DNA of 10,969 nt from Nitrospiraceae bacterium (GCA_025934615.1 JAICXS010000023.1:1-10969), one strand, 5' to 3'; numbered from the stretch's first letter, positions 1-7,083 are shown. Notes: generated from the sequence alone by a model not told the origin. Made by a program: numbers and translations.

Positions 1-426
1 AATCAATTGCTCCGTGACTTTCCAGAAGTCCACGTCGCGTCGCATCAAAAAGTTTTCGTGGCAGCCGTAAGTATTGCCGAGGGAATCGGTATTGTTCTTG
101 AAGATGTAGATCTCTCCGGAGAGGCCTTCCTCCCTCAACCGCTCCTCCGCGGCCGGCAGACAGGCCTCTAGCAACCGCTCGCCGGCTTTGTCATGAATGA
201 CAAGATCCAAAATATTATCGCATTCGGGGGTCGAGTATTCGGGATGGCAGCCGGTATCCTGATAAAATCGGGCGCCGTTGATTAGAAAGGCATTCGACGG
301 CCAACTATTGGGAATGAGGCCCTCGAAAATGTATCCGAGCACCTTCTCCATGGGCAAATAGATGCGCCCATTCGGCGAGAAGATCAGTCCGTACTCGTTT
401 TCAAGACCGAAAATCCTTGTTCTCAT
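1..426 (-). CDS. pafA: Pup-protein ligase PafA (N-terminal part, cut by window edge)
   Basis: PafA joins the C-terminal glutamate of the small Pup-type tag to target lysines using ATP, marking the target for the proteasome. Only the first 142 residues lie in the window; the rest runs off the left edge. The start shows the carboxylate-amine ligase signature RIFGLENEYG (residues 4-13), the catalytic-base region ARFYQDTGCHPEYSTPECD with the expected base at Asp57, and KNNTDSLGNTYGCHENF (about 110-126). The short gap between the first motif and the Asp motif, without the Dop-specific insertion, separates it from the paralogue dop at 2108-3589. It lies 81 bases downstream of prcA in the same direction. 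The ATG at 426 puts the conserved motif at the expected distance from the N-terminus but lacks a clear ribosome site. An in-frame GTG at 465 follows GAGGG and would add 13 residues, so the start is uncertain. Confidence 0.93.
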   Translation of the reverse strand, partial: MRTRIFGLENEYGLIFSPNGRIYLPMEKVLGYIFEGLIPNSWPSNAFLINGARFYQDTGCHPEYSTPECDNILDLVIHDKAGERLLEACLPAAEERLREEGLSGEIYIFKNNTDSLGNTYGCHENFLMRRDVDFWKVTEQLI

Positions 427-507
427 AAAATGAAGGGAACCGAAGGACAGGCTTTCAGCATACACTGCGCCCTCGTGTTCTTCAACTTGAGGGGCTTAGA
501 ACAGTGC

Positions 508-1191
508 CTAAGTAAGTATCTGGCGAGACTCCGCAATCGGGATTCGGCGAAACTTGCGTCCGACTCGATGCCGGTCGAGCGCCGCCACCTCTAATCCCTC
601 AAGCGGTAGTTTTTGGCTGGTGATGTTTTCAAGTGCCGCGGTACACAGCGTCAGCGTGGCTTTCAACGAGGACTCATCGGCCTTGTATCGCTCCTTCAGA
701 AACGCTTGCAGGGCTTCGGAACGACCGCCGATGACTGCGAAACCGCGTTCGTCGAAGATACTCCCATCGAAGGAGATCCGATACATTTCGTTAGGACGAT
801 CCGTCTCTCCGACTTGAACGACGAGGATCTCGACCTCCAAGGGCTTTAACTCCTGACTGAAAATAGTCCCAAGGGTTTGAGAATAGCCATTCGCCAAGGA
901 CCGCCCCGTCACATCCTCGCGACTGTACATAAACCCCTTCAAGTCCGCGTGACGAATGCCGGCCTTGCGAAGATTTTCAAACTCGCTGTACTTCCCAGCC
1001 CCCGAGAAGGCGATACTGTCGTAGATCTCCGAAATTTTATAGAGAGAGGCACTGGGATTATCGGCTACCAGGAGAATACCATCTTGATACTCCACCGCGA
1101 TGATGGACCGGCCCTTGGCGATGCCTTTTTTGGCGTACTCCGCCTTGTCCTGCATCATCTGTTCTGGAGAGACGTAATACGGCAGCGGCAT
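508..1191 (-). CDS. prcA: Proteasome core alpha subunit PrcA
   Basis: PrcA forms the outer seven-membered alpha rings of the bacterial 20S proteasome. These rings gate entry to the chamber and dock the Mpa ATPase. The 227-residue protein begins MPLPYYVSPEQ, matching the N-terminal gating segment and H0 entry of actinobacterial PrcA. It continues with KKGIAKGRS, ADNPSASLYKISEIYD, AGKYSEFENLRKAGI and DVTGRSLANGYSQTLGTIF, all close to mycobacterial PrcA as I recall it. Alpha subunits carry no catalytic threonine, and none is visible here. The length is near the family norm, a little short at the C-terminus. The ATG at 1191 follows the prcB stop by two bases, and AAGGAG inside the end of prcB lies eight bases upstream, which supports this start and translational coupling with prcB. 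Confidence 0.96.
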   Translation of the reverse strand: MPLPYYVSPEQMMQDKAEYAKKGIAKGRSIIAVEYQDGILLVADNPSASLYKISEIYDSIAFSGAGKYSEFENLRKAGIRHADLKGFMYSREDVTGRSLANGYSQTLGTIFSQELKPLEVEILVVQVGETDRPNEMYRISFDGSIFDERGFAVIGGRSEALQAFLKERYKADESSLKATLTLCTAALENITSQKLPLEGLEVAALDRHRVGRKFRRIPIAESRQILT

Positions 1192-1193
1192 GG

Positions 1194-2021
1194 TCAGCGC
1201 TCCTTCTTCCGTTCGGTAATCAACTCGGTGTACAGCGCGGCAATCCGCTCATCTCCCACATCGGCAATCCCTGCTTCCGTCACTACTTTTGCCGTCGGGT
1301 AAATCCCACGAATCAGATCCGGCCCGCCGGTTCCGACATCCTCATCCGCCGCATTGTAGAGGGACAGCAACGCGAGTTTCAGCGAGTCATCCTCCGACAA
1401 ACTTTTTCGGTAGTGTTCGCGGATCGTATTGCGGGCGTCTTTGCCTCCCGAGCCGATCGCATGATATTCGGACTCCTCATACCGCCCGCCGGTCACATCG
1501 TATTTGAAGATCCGGCCTTCGTTTCGCCGATGATCGTAGCCGACATAAATCGGAATGACGACCAACCCATGGAACACCATGGGCAAATTCGCCTTGATCA
1601 TCTGGCCCAGCTTATTGGCCTTACCCTCATACGATAACTGGACCCCTTCCAGCTTCTCATAGTGCTCTAATTCAGTCTGAAATAACTTGACCATCTCAAT
1701 GGCCGGTCCTGCGGTACCTGCAATAGCCATGGCGGAATATCCGTCGACTTTAAAGACCTTTTCCATTTGACGTCCGGCAATCTGAAATCCCTCGGTCGCT
1801 CGGCGATCCCCGGCAATGACTACGCCGTTGCGGTACTTAATGGCCAGGACGGTCGTGCCATGCGGGAGAGACGGGATACGATGAGGACCATTGGGGTCCG
1901 AAAGCGGGCCGGCCTCACCGTTCCAGTCTCGATTGGCCGGCATAAGATCGGGACGGTGGTGCAACAAATAATCGAAAAAACTCGACCCGTCATGCTCAGG
2001 AAACGTATGAAATGACGACAT
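1194..2021 (-). CDS. prcB: Proteasome core beta subunit PrcB (N-terminal threonine protease)
   Basis: PrcB forms the inner beta rings and carries the peptidase sites. The precursor has a 55-residue propeptide, including SSFFDYLLHHRPDLMPA, which resembles mycobacterial PrcB. The maturation site LPHG|TTVLAIKY follows, so Thr56 becomes Thr1. Counting from it, Asp17 (AGDRR) and Lys33 (MEKVF) of the threonine-protease site are present. HAIGSGG and AADEDVGTGGPDLIRGIYPTA follow later, so the subunit looks active. I chose the ATG at 2021 because GAGGAG lies just upstream. A TTG at 2033 would extend the ORF by four codons, but those codons contain the ribosome site itself. The gene is followed after two bases by prcA. 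Upstream, the 86-base gap to dop is where actinobacteria carry pup. Confidence 0.96.
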   Translation of the reverse strand: MSSFHTFPEHDGSSFFDYLLHHRPDLMPANRDWNGEAGPLSDPNGPHRIPSLPHGTTVLAIKYRNGVVIAGDRRATEGFQIAGRQMEKVFKVDGYSAMAIAGTAGPAIEMVKLFQTELEHYEKLEGVQLSYEGKANKLGQMIKANLPMVFHGLVVIPIYVGYDHRRNEGRIFKYDVTGGRYEESEYHAIGSGGKDARNTIREHYRKSLSEDDSLKLALLSLYNAADEDVGTGGPDLIRGIYPTAKVVTEAGIADVGDERIAALYTELITERKKER

Positions 2022-2107
2022 GCTTCTCCTCAATCAACAATGCCGGTGCGGGAATCTGGACACCGCAATCTGTCGAATAGCAGAAGCCGGCTGGTGGTGG
2101 GCCACAT
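2022..2107 (-). other. dop-prcB gap, lacking the expected tag gene
   Basis: In Mycobacterium the pup gene sits between dop and prcB, and the Pup-like UBact has been described in Gram-negative proteasome bacteria including Nitrospira. This gap is too short for a tag of about 60 residues. The only ATG-started frame, 2030-2107, begins directly after the dop stop codon, has 25 codons, has no ribosome site and ends in Val-Asp. Tag proteins instead end in Gly-Gln or Gly-Glu and are rich in charged residues. The other two frames are open over the gap, but they extend from inside dop and encode cysteine-containing, non-tag-like residues. The only clear functional element is the prcB ribosome site GAGGAG. 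Confidence 0.7.
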
Positions 2108-3589
2108 CTAGGCGGTGAGCTTGGCGAGCAATGATTCCGCAGAATCCGATCCTTCCAACAATTCACGCGTGAGGGATTCGGTCCCGCGCAGAGGGTCCAT
2201 CAACGGAATTTTCTTGATGGTGGTATTGCCCACATCGAACAGCACCGACGTCCAACTTGCCGCATAGATCTCGCGGCCGAACTTATTTAAGCAGTGGCCG
2301 CGGAAGTAGGCTCTGGTTCCGGTTGGAGGGCGGTGCTCGGCCTTTTCGATTTCACTATCTTGCAGCAGACGCTCGATAAGATTGCTGCGCTCCAACGTAT
2401 AATACAGCCCCTTCTCGGGACGCACATCGTGATATTGCAAATCCATCAGTCTGACGCGCGGATCGCTCCAGTCGCACCCTTTGCGCTCCACATAGGAGTA
2501 AATCATTTGACGTTTGGCGACCCAATCAAGATCGCGCACCAGCAGCATGGGATCTTGTTCAAGCTTATCCAACACCTCTTCCCATCGGACCAAAATATCT
2601 TTGGTGACTTGGTTCAACTCGTGACAGGCATAGAAGTCGAGCGCCGCCTTTAAATAGGTTCGCTGTATCTCGATGGCAGTCGTCACTCTCCCATCGGTCA
2701 GTTTCAACGTCTTCTTCATTGTAAGATCCCGCGAGACCTCTTTGATCGCGCGAACCGGATCGTCCAGCTCGATGCTCGGAATTTCCGCCCCCGCTTCCAA
2801 CAGATCCAGCACGATCGAGGTGGCTCCGAGCTTGAGATAGGTGGACAGTTCAGCCATATTCGCGTCGCCGACGATGACATGGAAGCGGCGGTATTTCGAC
2901 GGTTCCGCATGCGGCTCGTCGCGGGTATTGATAATGGGGCGCTTGACCATTGTATTCAGATCGACGAGGCATTCGAAAAAATCCGCGCGCTGAGAAAGCT
3001 GGTAATCGGCGGGGTGGCCTTGGTTTTCCGCACCGACCTTGCCGGAGCCGGCATAGATCTGACGAGTCACGAAGAAAGGAATCAGAACACGGACGATGCG
3101 ATCGAAAGGAACGGATCGCTCCAAGAGGTAATTCTCATGATAGCCGTAACTGTTGCCCTTCCCGTCCGTGTTGTTCTTATAGAGCACAAACTTGTCCCCG
3201 CCACGCGCTTTGGCCATGGCGCGTAAGCAGTCGGCAGCAATGCGCTCGCCGGCACGCTCGAACGCGACAAGTTCACGGGCATTCGCGCATTCGGGTGTTG
3301 AATATTCAGGATGTGCGCCGTCGACATACAAACGTCCCCCGTTCGCAAGCACTTTATTTAAGAGACGATTATAGTCGGGTCCCGGACGCTCACGCTCGCC
3401 TTCTGCTTCGAAGCCGCGGATATCGAGCAGCGGGTTCTCGTGTTCATAATCCCAGATGGCTTGAGGTGCGGGCAATAGCGGGTAGTGCCCGATCAATTGA
3501 ATGGAATTGGAAACCGGATCGAGCGATTCGGCATCTCTGGTGGCGATACCGAATTCCGTTTCCGTTCCCAGTACTCGTTGCAATATCAC
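2108..3589 (-). CDS. dop: Depupylase / Pup deamidase Dop
   Basis: Dop hydrolyses the isopeptide bond between Pup and its target. Where Pup ends in Gln, Dop first deamidates it to Glu. The 493-residue protein matches Dop rather than PafA. It has GTETEFGI at 8-15, the long Dop-type insertion around 45-75 (WDYEHENPLLDIRGF), and RLYVDGAHPEYSTPEC with the likely catalytic Asp90. It also has YKNNTDGKGNSYGYHENYL, SQRADFFE, IINTRDEPHAEPSKYRRFHVIVGDAN, a TYLKLGAT segment and, near the end, TGTRAYFRGHCLNKFG. The length is typical. The gene begins 25 bases after mpa, preceded by GGAGG. The GTG at 3589 is close to that site (four bases); the in-frame TTG at 3583 would give MQRVLGTETEFG, nearly the mycobacterial start, at ten bases, so the true start may be two codons later. 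Confidence 0.96.
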   Translation of the reverse strand: MILQRVLGTETEFGIATRDAESLDPVSNSIQLIGHYPLLPAPQAIWDYEHENPLLDIRGFEAEGERERPGPDYNRLLNKVLANGGRLYVDGAHPEYSTPECANARELVAFERAGERIAADCLRAMAKARGGDKFVLYKNNTDGKGNSYGYHENYLLERSVPFDRIVRVLIPFFVTRQIYAGSGKVGAENQGHPADYQLSQRADFFECLVDLNTMVKRPIINTRDEPHAEPSKYRRFHVIVGDANMAELSTYLKLGATSIVLDLLEAGAEIPSIELDDPVRAIKEVSRDLTMKKTLKLTDGRVTTAIEIQRTYLKAALDFYACHELNQVTKDILVRWEEVLDKLEQDPMLLVRDLDWVAKRQMIYSYVERKGCDWSDPRVRLMDLQYHDVRPEKGLYYTLERSNLIERLLQDSEIEKAEHRPPTGTRAYFRGHCLNKFGREIYAASWTSVLFDVGNTTIKKIPLMDPLRGTESLTRELLEGSDSAESLLAKLTA

Positions 3590-3614
3590 TCATCCTCCGA
3601 GGCCGGACTGAGGG

Positions 3615-5384
3615 TTAGAAATAATGACCAGTGGTAATGGTTTCAATTTGGCGAGATTCCGTCGATCCAGTCGTGATCGTCCGGACATGAATAATTTTCT
3701 CCCCTTTTTTGCCGGCGATTTTCGCCCAGTCGTCGGGATTCGTGGTATTGGGAAGGTCTTCATGCTCCTTGAACTCATCCCGGACCGCACGCATCAAGTC
3801 CTCGCTGCGAAGTCCCTTGCCTTCGTTGGCAATGGCACGCTTAATCGCATACTTTTTCGCGCGGGATACGATGCCTTCAATGAGCGCCCCGCTCGAAAAA
3901 TCCTTAAAATACAAAGTTTCTTTTTCACCGTTCGCATACGTGACTTCAAGGAATTTGTTCTCTTCCGATGTGGCATACATGCCTTCGACCGTCGCTTGAA
4001 TGAAGCGATCGACCATCGCGCGGCGATCGCCGGTATGCCGGGTCACTTCTTCATCCGCATACGGTAGTTCCGTTGCCAAATACTTTGAAAAAATCTCACG
4101 GGCGGCATTCATGTCCGGGCGCGAAATCTTGATCTTCACGTCGAGACGACCGGCCCGCAGCACAGCGGGGTCAATCAAATCCTGGCGGTTACTGGCCCCG
4201 ATGACGATGACATTTCGTAATCGCTCGACGCCGTCGATCTCCGAGAGGAATTGAGGCACGATGGTCGATTCGATATCGGAAGAAATGCCCGTTCCCCGTG
4301 TGCGAAACAAGGCATCCATCTCGTCGAAAAACACGATGACGGGATGCCCCTCGGCGGCACGCTCCTTCGCTTTTTTAAAGACTTCGCGCACCTGCCGTTC
4401 GGATTCACCGACGTACTTATTCAGCAGCTCCGGCCCTTTGACGTGAAGAAAAAAACTGCGCATCTCTTTGCCGGCCAAGTGTCCAAGCTTCTTGGCAATG
4501 GAATTCGCTACGGCTTTCGCAATCAGCGTCTTTCCACATCCGGGAGGGCCGTACAGCAGCACGCCTTTTGGCGGACTCAGCTTGTGTTCGGCGAACAGAT
4601 CGGGATAGAGAAACGGCAACTCCACCGCATCCCGTACTTGCTCGATTTCCTTGGCCAGACCACCGATGTGCTCATAATCGACATCGGGTACTTCCTCGAG
4701 GACGAGTTCTTCAGCCTCGGATTTCGGAAGCTTCTCGACGACATAGCCCGAGCGCGCATCATACAACAAATGATCGCCCACACTGAGCCGTTGCGACGCG
4801 AGCGGCTCGGCAAGTTCCGTCACCTTCTCTTCATCGAAATGCAGCGTGACGAGCGCCCGATTGCCCTCTAACAAGTCTTTCAATCGCACCACCTCGCCCT
4901 GCCCATCGAAGCCGCGACTTTCAATGACGTTGAACGCTTCGTTAAGGATTACCTCCTGACCCTTGCGTAACATCTCCGGCTTAATAGAGGGGTGCAGACT
5001 GACCTTCATCTTTCGTCCAGAGACATAAATGTTGGCAGTCGAATCGTCATTCATACTGGAAAAAATCGCGTAGGTATTCGGCGGGGCCGTTAGTTTTTCT
5101 ACTTCGGCACGTAACGCCTGAATCTGAGCCTTTGCTTCCTGCAATGTCGCCGTCAGTTTTTCGTTTTGCTTATGCGCGTGATCTAATTGAGACCGAGACT
5201 GGTAGAGCTGACGCAGTTCGTCCTGCATCGTTTCAATCTGGATCTGCAGCTTCTCAACTTCTCGTGAATGCTCGTCTTTTTTTTGCACGGCGTCTACATC
5301 TCCGTCTGACAAGCGTTGCGTGATTTTCTTAACGGATGCACGGAAGGAACTGAGCCGGCCCTGACCCCGTTTGGAATCGGCCAT
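3615..5384 (-). CDS. mpa: Proteasome-activating AAA ATPase Mpa (ARC)
   Basis: Mpa is a hexameric ring ATPase that recognises tagged proteins through its N-terminal coiled coils and threads them into the 20S core. The 589-residue protein has a heptad-rich coiled coil at about 38-100, then the double OB-fold interdomain (about 102-225). The AAA module has Walker A GPPGCGKT at 279-286, pore-loop region KYVGESE at 324-330, Walker B VIVFFDE at 349-355, sensor ASNR at 397-400 and arginines in VLRAGRLD at 408-415. It ends TTGHYF, equivalent to the GQYL proteasome-docking tail of mycobacterial Mpa, with the penultimate tyrosine kept. The ATG at 5384 follows GGAG with eight spacing bases. It is the first gene after a predicted promoter and heads the proteasome genes. 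Confidence 0.97.
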   Translation of the reverse strand: MADSKRGQGRLSSFRASVKKITQRLSDGDVDAVQKKDEHSREVEKLQIQIETMQDELRQLYQSRSQLDHAHKQNEKLTATLQEAKAQIQALRAEVEKLTAPPNTYAIFSSMNDDSTANIYVSGRKMKVSLHPSIKPEMLRKGQEVILNEAFNVIESRGFDGQGEVVRLKDLLEGNRALVTLHFDEEKVTELAEPLASQRLSVGDHLLYDARSGYVVEKLPKSEAEELVLEEVPDVDYEHIGGLAKEIEQVRDAVELPFLYPDLFAEHKLSPPKGVLLYGPPGCGKTLIAKAVANSIAKKLGHLAGKEMRSFFLHVKGPELLNKYVGESERQVREVFKKAKERAAEGHPVIVFFDEMDALFRTRGTGISSDIESTIVPQFLSEIDGVERLRNVIVIGASNRQDLIDPAVLRAGRLDVKIKISRPDMNAAREIFSKYLATELPYADEEVTRHTGDRRAMVDRFIQATVEGMYATSEENKFLEVTYANGEKETLYFKDFSSGALIEGIVSRAKKYAIKRAIANEGKGLRSEDLMRAVRDEFKEHEDLPNTTNPDDWAKIAGKKGEKIIHVRTITTGSTESRQIETITTGHYF

Positions 5385-5436
5385 TGAATCTTCTCCGGTC
5401 AGTGGGAACTGATAATGCGTCGCTCAACGTGAGCAA

Positions 5437-5466
5437 ATCTTATCATCGATTCTCGAAAAGGGTCAA
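5437..5466 (-). promoter_or_regulatory. Predicted sigma70-type promoter of the mpa-dop-prcBA-pafA genes
   Basis: Read on the minus strand, TTGACC (5466-5461) and TAAGAT (5442-5437) are separated by 18 bases. Transcription would start near 5430, leaving a leader of about 45 bases before the mpa ATG with its GGAG site. The position between thiE and mpa supports an independent proteasome transcript. The -10 matches the consensus at four of six positions, so this is a sequence prediction only. Confidence 0.45.
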
Positions 5467-5481
5467 CTGTACAGATACGAC

Positions 5482-5497
5482 GGCACGGTTCCGTGCC
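5482..5497. promoter_or_regulatory. Perfect 7-bp inverted repeat upstream of the mpa promoter
   Basis: GGCACGG-TT-CCGTGCC is a perfect palindrome centred about 60 bases upstream of the predicted mpa transcription start and 16 bases beyond the -35 box. It also lies 24 bases downstream of the thiE stop. No T-run follows on the minus strand, so a classical intrinsic terminator is unlikely. An operator, or a weak hairpin protecting the thiE 3' end, both remain possible. Confidence 0.4.
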
Positions 5498-5520
5498 AGA
5501 GACGACAGCGATTGAAGTAT

Positions 5521-6153
5521 TTAATCACTTGTCTGCAGGGCGTGGAGGAGAAAGCCTGTCGCCGCTTGGACATCTTCAGCCGAGAGGATCGCGGAAATGA
5601 GCGCGATTCCATGCGCACCGGCGCGACGCGACTCTGGCACGAGGGGGAGAGAAATTCCGCCGATGGCAAAGATGGGCAAGTGGCTGTGTCGAGTCGCTTC
5701 CTCGAGAGCGCGCATCCCGATCGGATCACCATGCAGACGTTTCGAAGGCGTGTCATAGATCGGGCCGAGAACGGCGAAATCCGCTCCTTCAGTCTCAGCC
5801 TTGAGCACTTCCTCGACGCTATGCGCGGACGCGCCAATCAAACGATTGGGGCCAAGCACACGACGTGCTTTCTTGATAGGCATGCTATTAGATCGAAGGT
5901 GGACGCCATCCGCGCCAAGGGCCATGACAAGGTCGACGCGATCGTTGATGAAGAATAAGGCTCCATGCTTTCGCGTGAGCGACAGGACCTTCCCCGCCAG
6001 TTCAATCAGGGATCGAGTGTCAAGATCCTTCTCGCGCAGTTGCACGGCTTTGACGCCGGCGGTCAAGGCATGCGCGAGCACGGAAAGAAGCGGCCTACCC
6101 GCAGTCTGATGGCGATCGGTAATCAAGTAGAGCGAGAAATCAACGCGGGACAT
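5521..6153 (-). CDS. thiE: Thiamine phosphate synthase ThiE, or a TenI-like relative
   Basis: ThiE couples hydroxymethylpyrimidine diphosphate with thiazole carboxyphosphate to give thiamine phosphate in the cytoplasm. The 210-residue TIM-barrel protein has SLYLITDRHQ at the start, QLREK (38-42), INDRVDLVMALGADGVHL (69-86), IGASAHSVEEV, the ThiE-type phosphate/diphosphate segment ADFAVLGPIYDTPSK (124-138), AIGGIS and GIALISAIL. One feature departs from standard ThiE: the usual HxGQxD after the fifth strand reads HLRSNS (85-90), so the second Mg-binding aspartate is a serine. The neighbouring SxS pattern and SAHSVEEVLKAE recall TenI, the thiazole tautomerase. The GPIYDTPSK loop and QLREK favour ThiE. 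The ATG at 6153 fits the family start, although I see no ribosome site. It follows thiG after 149 bases that hold repeat copy 1. Confidence 0.85.
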   Translation of the reverse strand: MSRVDFSLYLITDRHQTAGRPLLSVLAHALTAGVKAVQLREKDLDTRSLIELAGKVLSLTRKHGALFFINDRVDLVMALGADGVHLRSNSMPIKKARRVLGPNRLIGASAHSVEEVLKAETEGADFAVLGPIYDTPSKRLHGDPIGMRALEEATRHSHLPIFAIGGISLPLVPESRRAGAHGIALISAILSAEDVQAATGFLLHALQTSD

Positions 6154-6198
6154 GAGAACGAAGAATCACGCATGAAGTAGCAGGCGCGAGCCTTAGAT

Positions 6199-6302
6199 TG
6201 CTCAAAATGCCTGCCGCAGGGACTGAGGATCCCGAGGCGTACTAGTTCGGTACGTTGAGGGAATCTCGTGACCGAGAACGCAGCTGAAGGGCATTTTCAG
6301 CA
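6199..6302. repeat. Intergenic palindromic repeat, copy 1 (104 bp)
   Basis: The element begins TGCTCAAAATGCC and ends GGCATTTTCAGCA, imperfect terminal inverted repeats with one mismatch over 13 bases. Its centre holds a small hairpin, CGTAC (6238-6242), loop of seven, GTACG (6250-6254), flanked by partly complementary GAGGATCCC and GGGAATCTC arms. It lies one base past the thiG stop codon and ahead of thiE. It shares TGCTCAAAATG, GAGGCGTAC, GGTACGTTGAGG and CCGAGAAC with copy 2 at 9502-9630 in the same order and orientation. No coding capacity beyond short frames is visible. It could act as an RNA hairpin between thiG and thiE. Confidence 0.85.
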
Positions 6303-6303
6303 C

Positions 6304-7083
6304 CTACAGCATGCCTTCGATTGGGCTACTCGCCGTCGCATACAACTTTCTCGGAATCCGGCCAGCCCTGTAGGCCAACCGGCCGGCCTCAATGGCATAC
6401 TTCATGGCCTCTGCCATCATGATAGGATCTTTGGCGCCGGCAATGGCCGTGTTCATCAACACTGCATCGGCACCATACTCCATGGCCAAGGCCGCATCGG
6501 ATGCCGTTCCGACGCCGGCATCGACAATAATCGGCACTTTCACCGTCTCGAGAATGATTTTAAGATTGTACGGATTGCGGATGCCGAGCCCCGATCCAAT
6601 CGGCGCAGCCAGCGGCATCACTGCCGGACAGCCGATATCGACCAGTTTCTTTGCCACGATGGGATCGTCGTTCGTGTACGGCAGCACGATGAATCCTTCT
6701 TTGACCAAAATCTTCGCCGCTTCAATCAAGCCCGCCGTATCCGGAAAGAGCGTGCGCTCATCCCCGATCACTTCCAGTTTCACAAGATCAGACACGCCTG
6801 CGGCCCTCGCCAATCGCGCATAGCGCAAGGCATCGTCCACGCTATAGCATCCGGCCGTATTCGGCAGAATGGTGTATTTCTTGGGATCTAAGTAATCTAA
6901 AAGATTATCTTTGGAACGATCGGTAATGTTCACGCGGCGCACGGCTACCGTCACCACGTCGGCGCCCGAGGCATCGATCGCTTTCTTAGTCTCGACAAAA
7001 TCCTTGTACTTGCCGGTCCCGACCCACAGCCGAGACTTGAATTCTCGCCCGGCAATCACCAATCGATCATTATGCTCATTCAT
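6304..7083 (-). CDS. thiG: Thiazole synthase ThiG
   Basis: ThiG builds the thiazole phosphate of thiamine from deoxyxylulose phosphate, the sulfur carried on ThiS thiocarboxylate, and dehydroglycine. The 259-residue TIM barrel starts LVIAGREFKSRLWVGTGKY. It has TVAVRRVNI (45-53), the Schiff-base lysine in VKLEVIGD (Lys102), NDDPIVAKKL, GCPAVMPLAAPIGSGLGI (about 151-168), VDAGVGTASDAALAMEYGADAVLMNTAIA and a C-terminal ASSPIEGML. All are standard for the family and the length is normal. It is 40 bases downstream of thiS, its sulfur-carrier partner. The ATG at 7083 has a weak GGTGA upstream. Repeat copy 1 begins one base after its stop codon. Confidence 0.97.
   Translation of the reverse strand: MNEHNDRLVIAGREFKSRLWVGTGKYKDFVETKKAIDASGADVVTVAVRRVNITDRSKDNLLDYLDPKKYTILPNTAGCYSVDDALRYARLARAAGVSDLVKLEVIGDERTLFPDTAGLIEAAKILVKEGFIVLPYTNDDPIVAKKLVDIGCPAVMPLAAPIGSGLGIRNPYNLKIILETVKVPIIVDAGVGTASDAALAMEYGADAVLMNTAIAGAKDPIMMAEAMKYAIEAGRLAYRAGRIPRKLYATASSPIEGML

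Noticed and set aside
2022..2033. Upstream TTG start for prcB
   Set aside because: The four extra codons consist of the Shine-Dalgarno region of the better ATG at 2021.
2030..2107. 25-codon frame directly after the dop stop as a possible Pup/UBact gene
   Set aside because: It has no ribosome site, is too short, ends in Val-Asp and not Gly-Gln or Gly-Glu, and lacks the charged, disordered composition of tag proteins.
2950..3618. 222-codon plus-strand frame opposite dop
   Set aside because: It is antisense to conserved dop sequence, with an Arg/Ser/His-rich composition typical of a shadow frame.
4251..4871. 206-codon plus-strand frame opposite mpa
   Set aside because: It is antisense to the AAA core of mpa, and no ribosome site or domain is visible.
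5482..5497. Intrinsic terminator for thiE
   Set aside because: The stem is perfect, but no T-run follows on the minus strand, so I list it only as a possible regulatory palindrome.
6268..6891. 207-codon plus-strand frame opposite thiG
   Set aside because: It is antisense to a fully conserved thiG, starts inside repeat copy 1 and has no recognisable domain.
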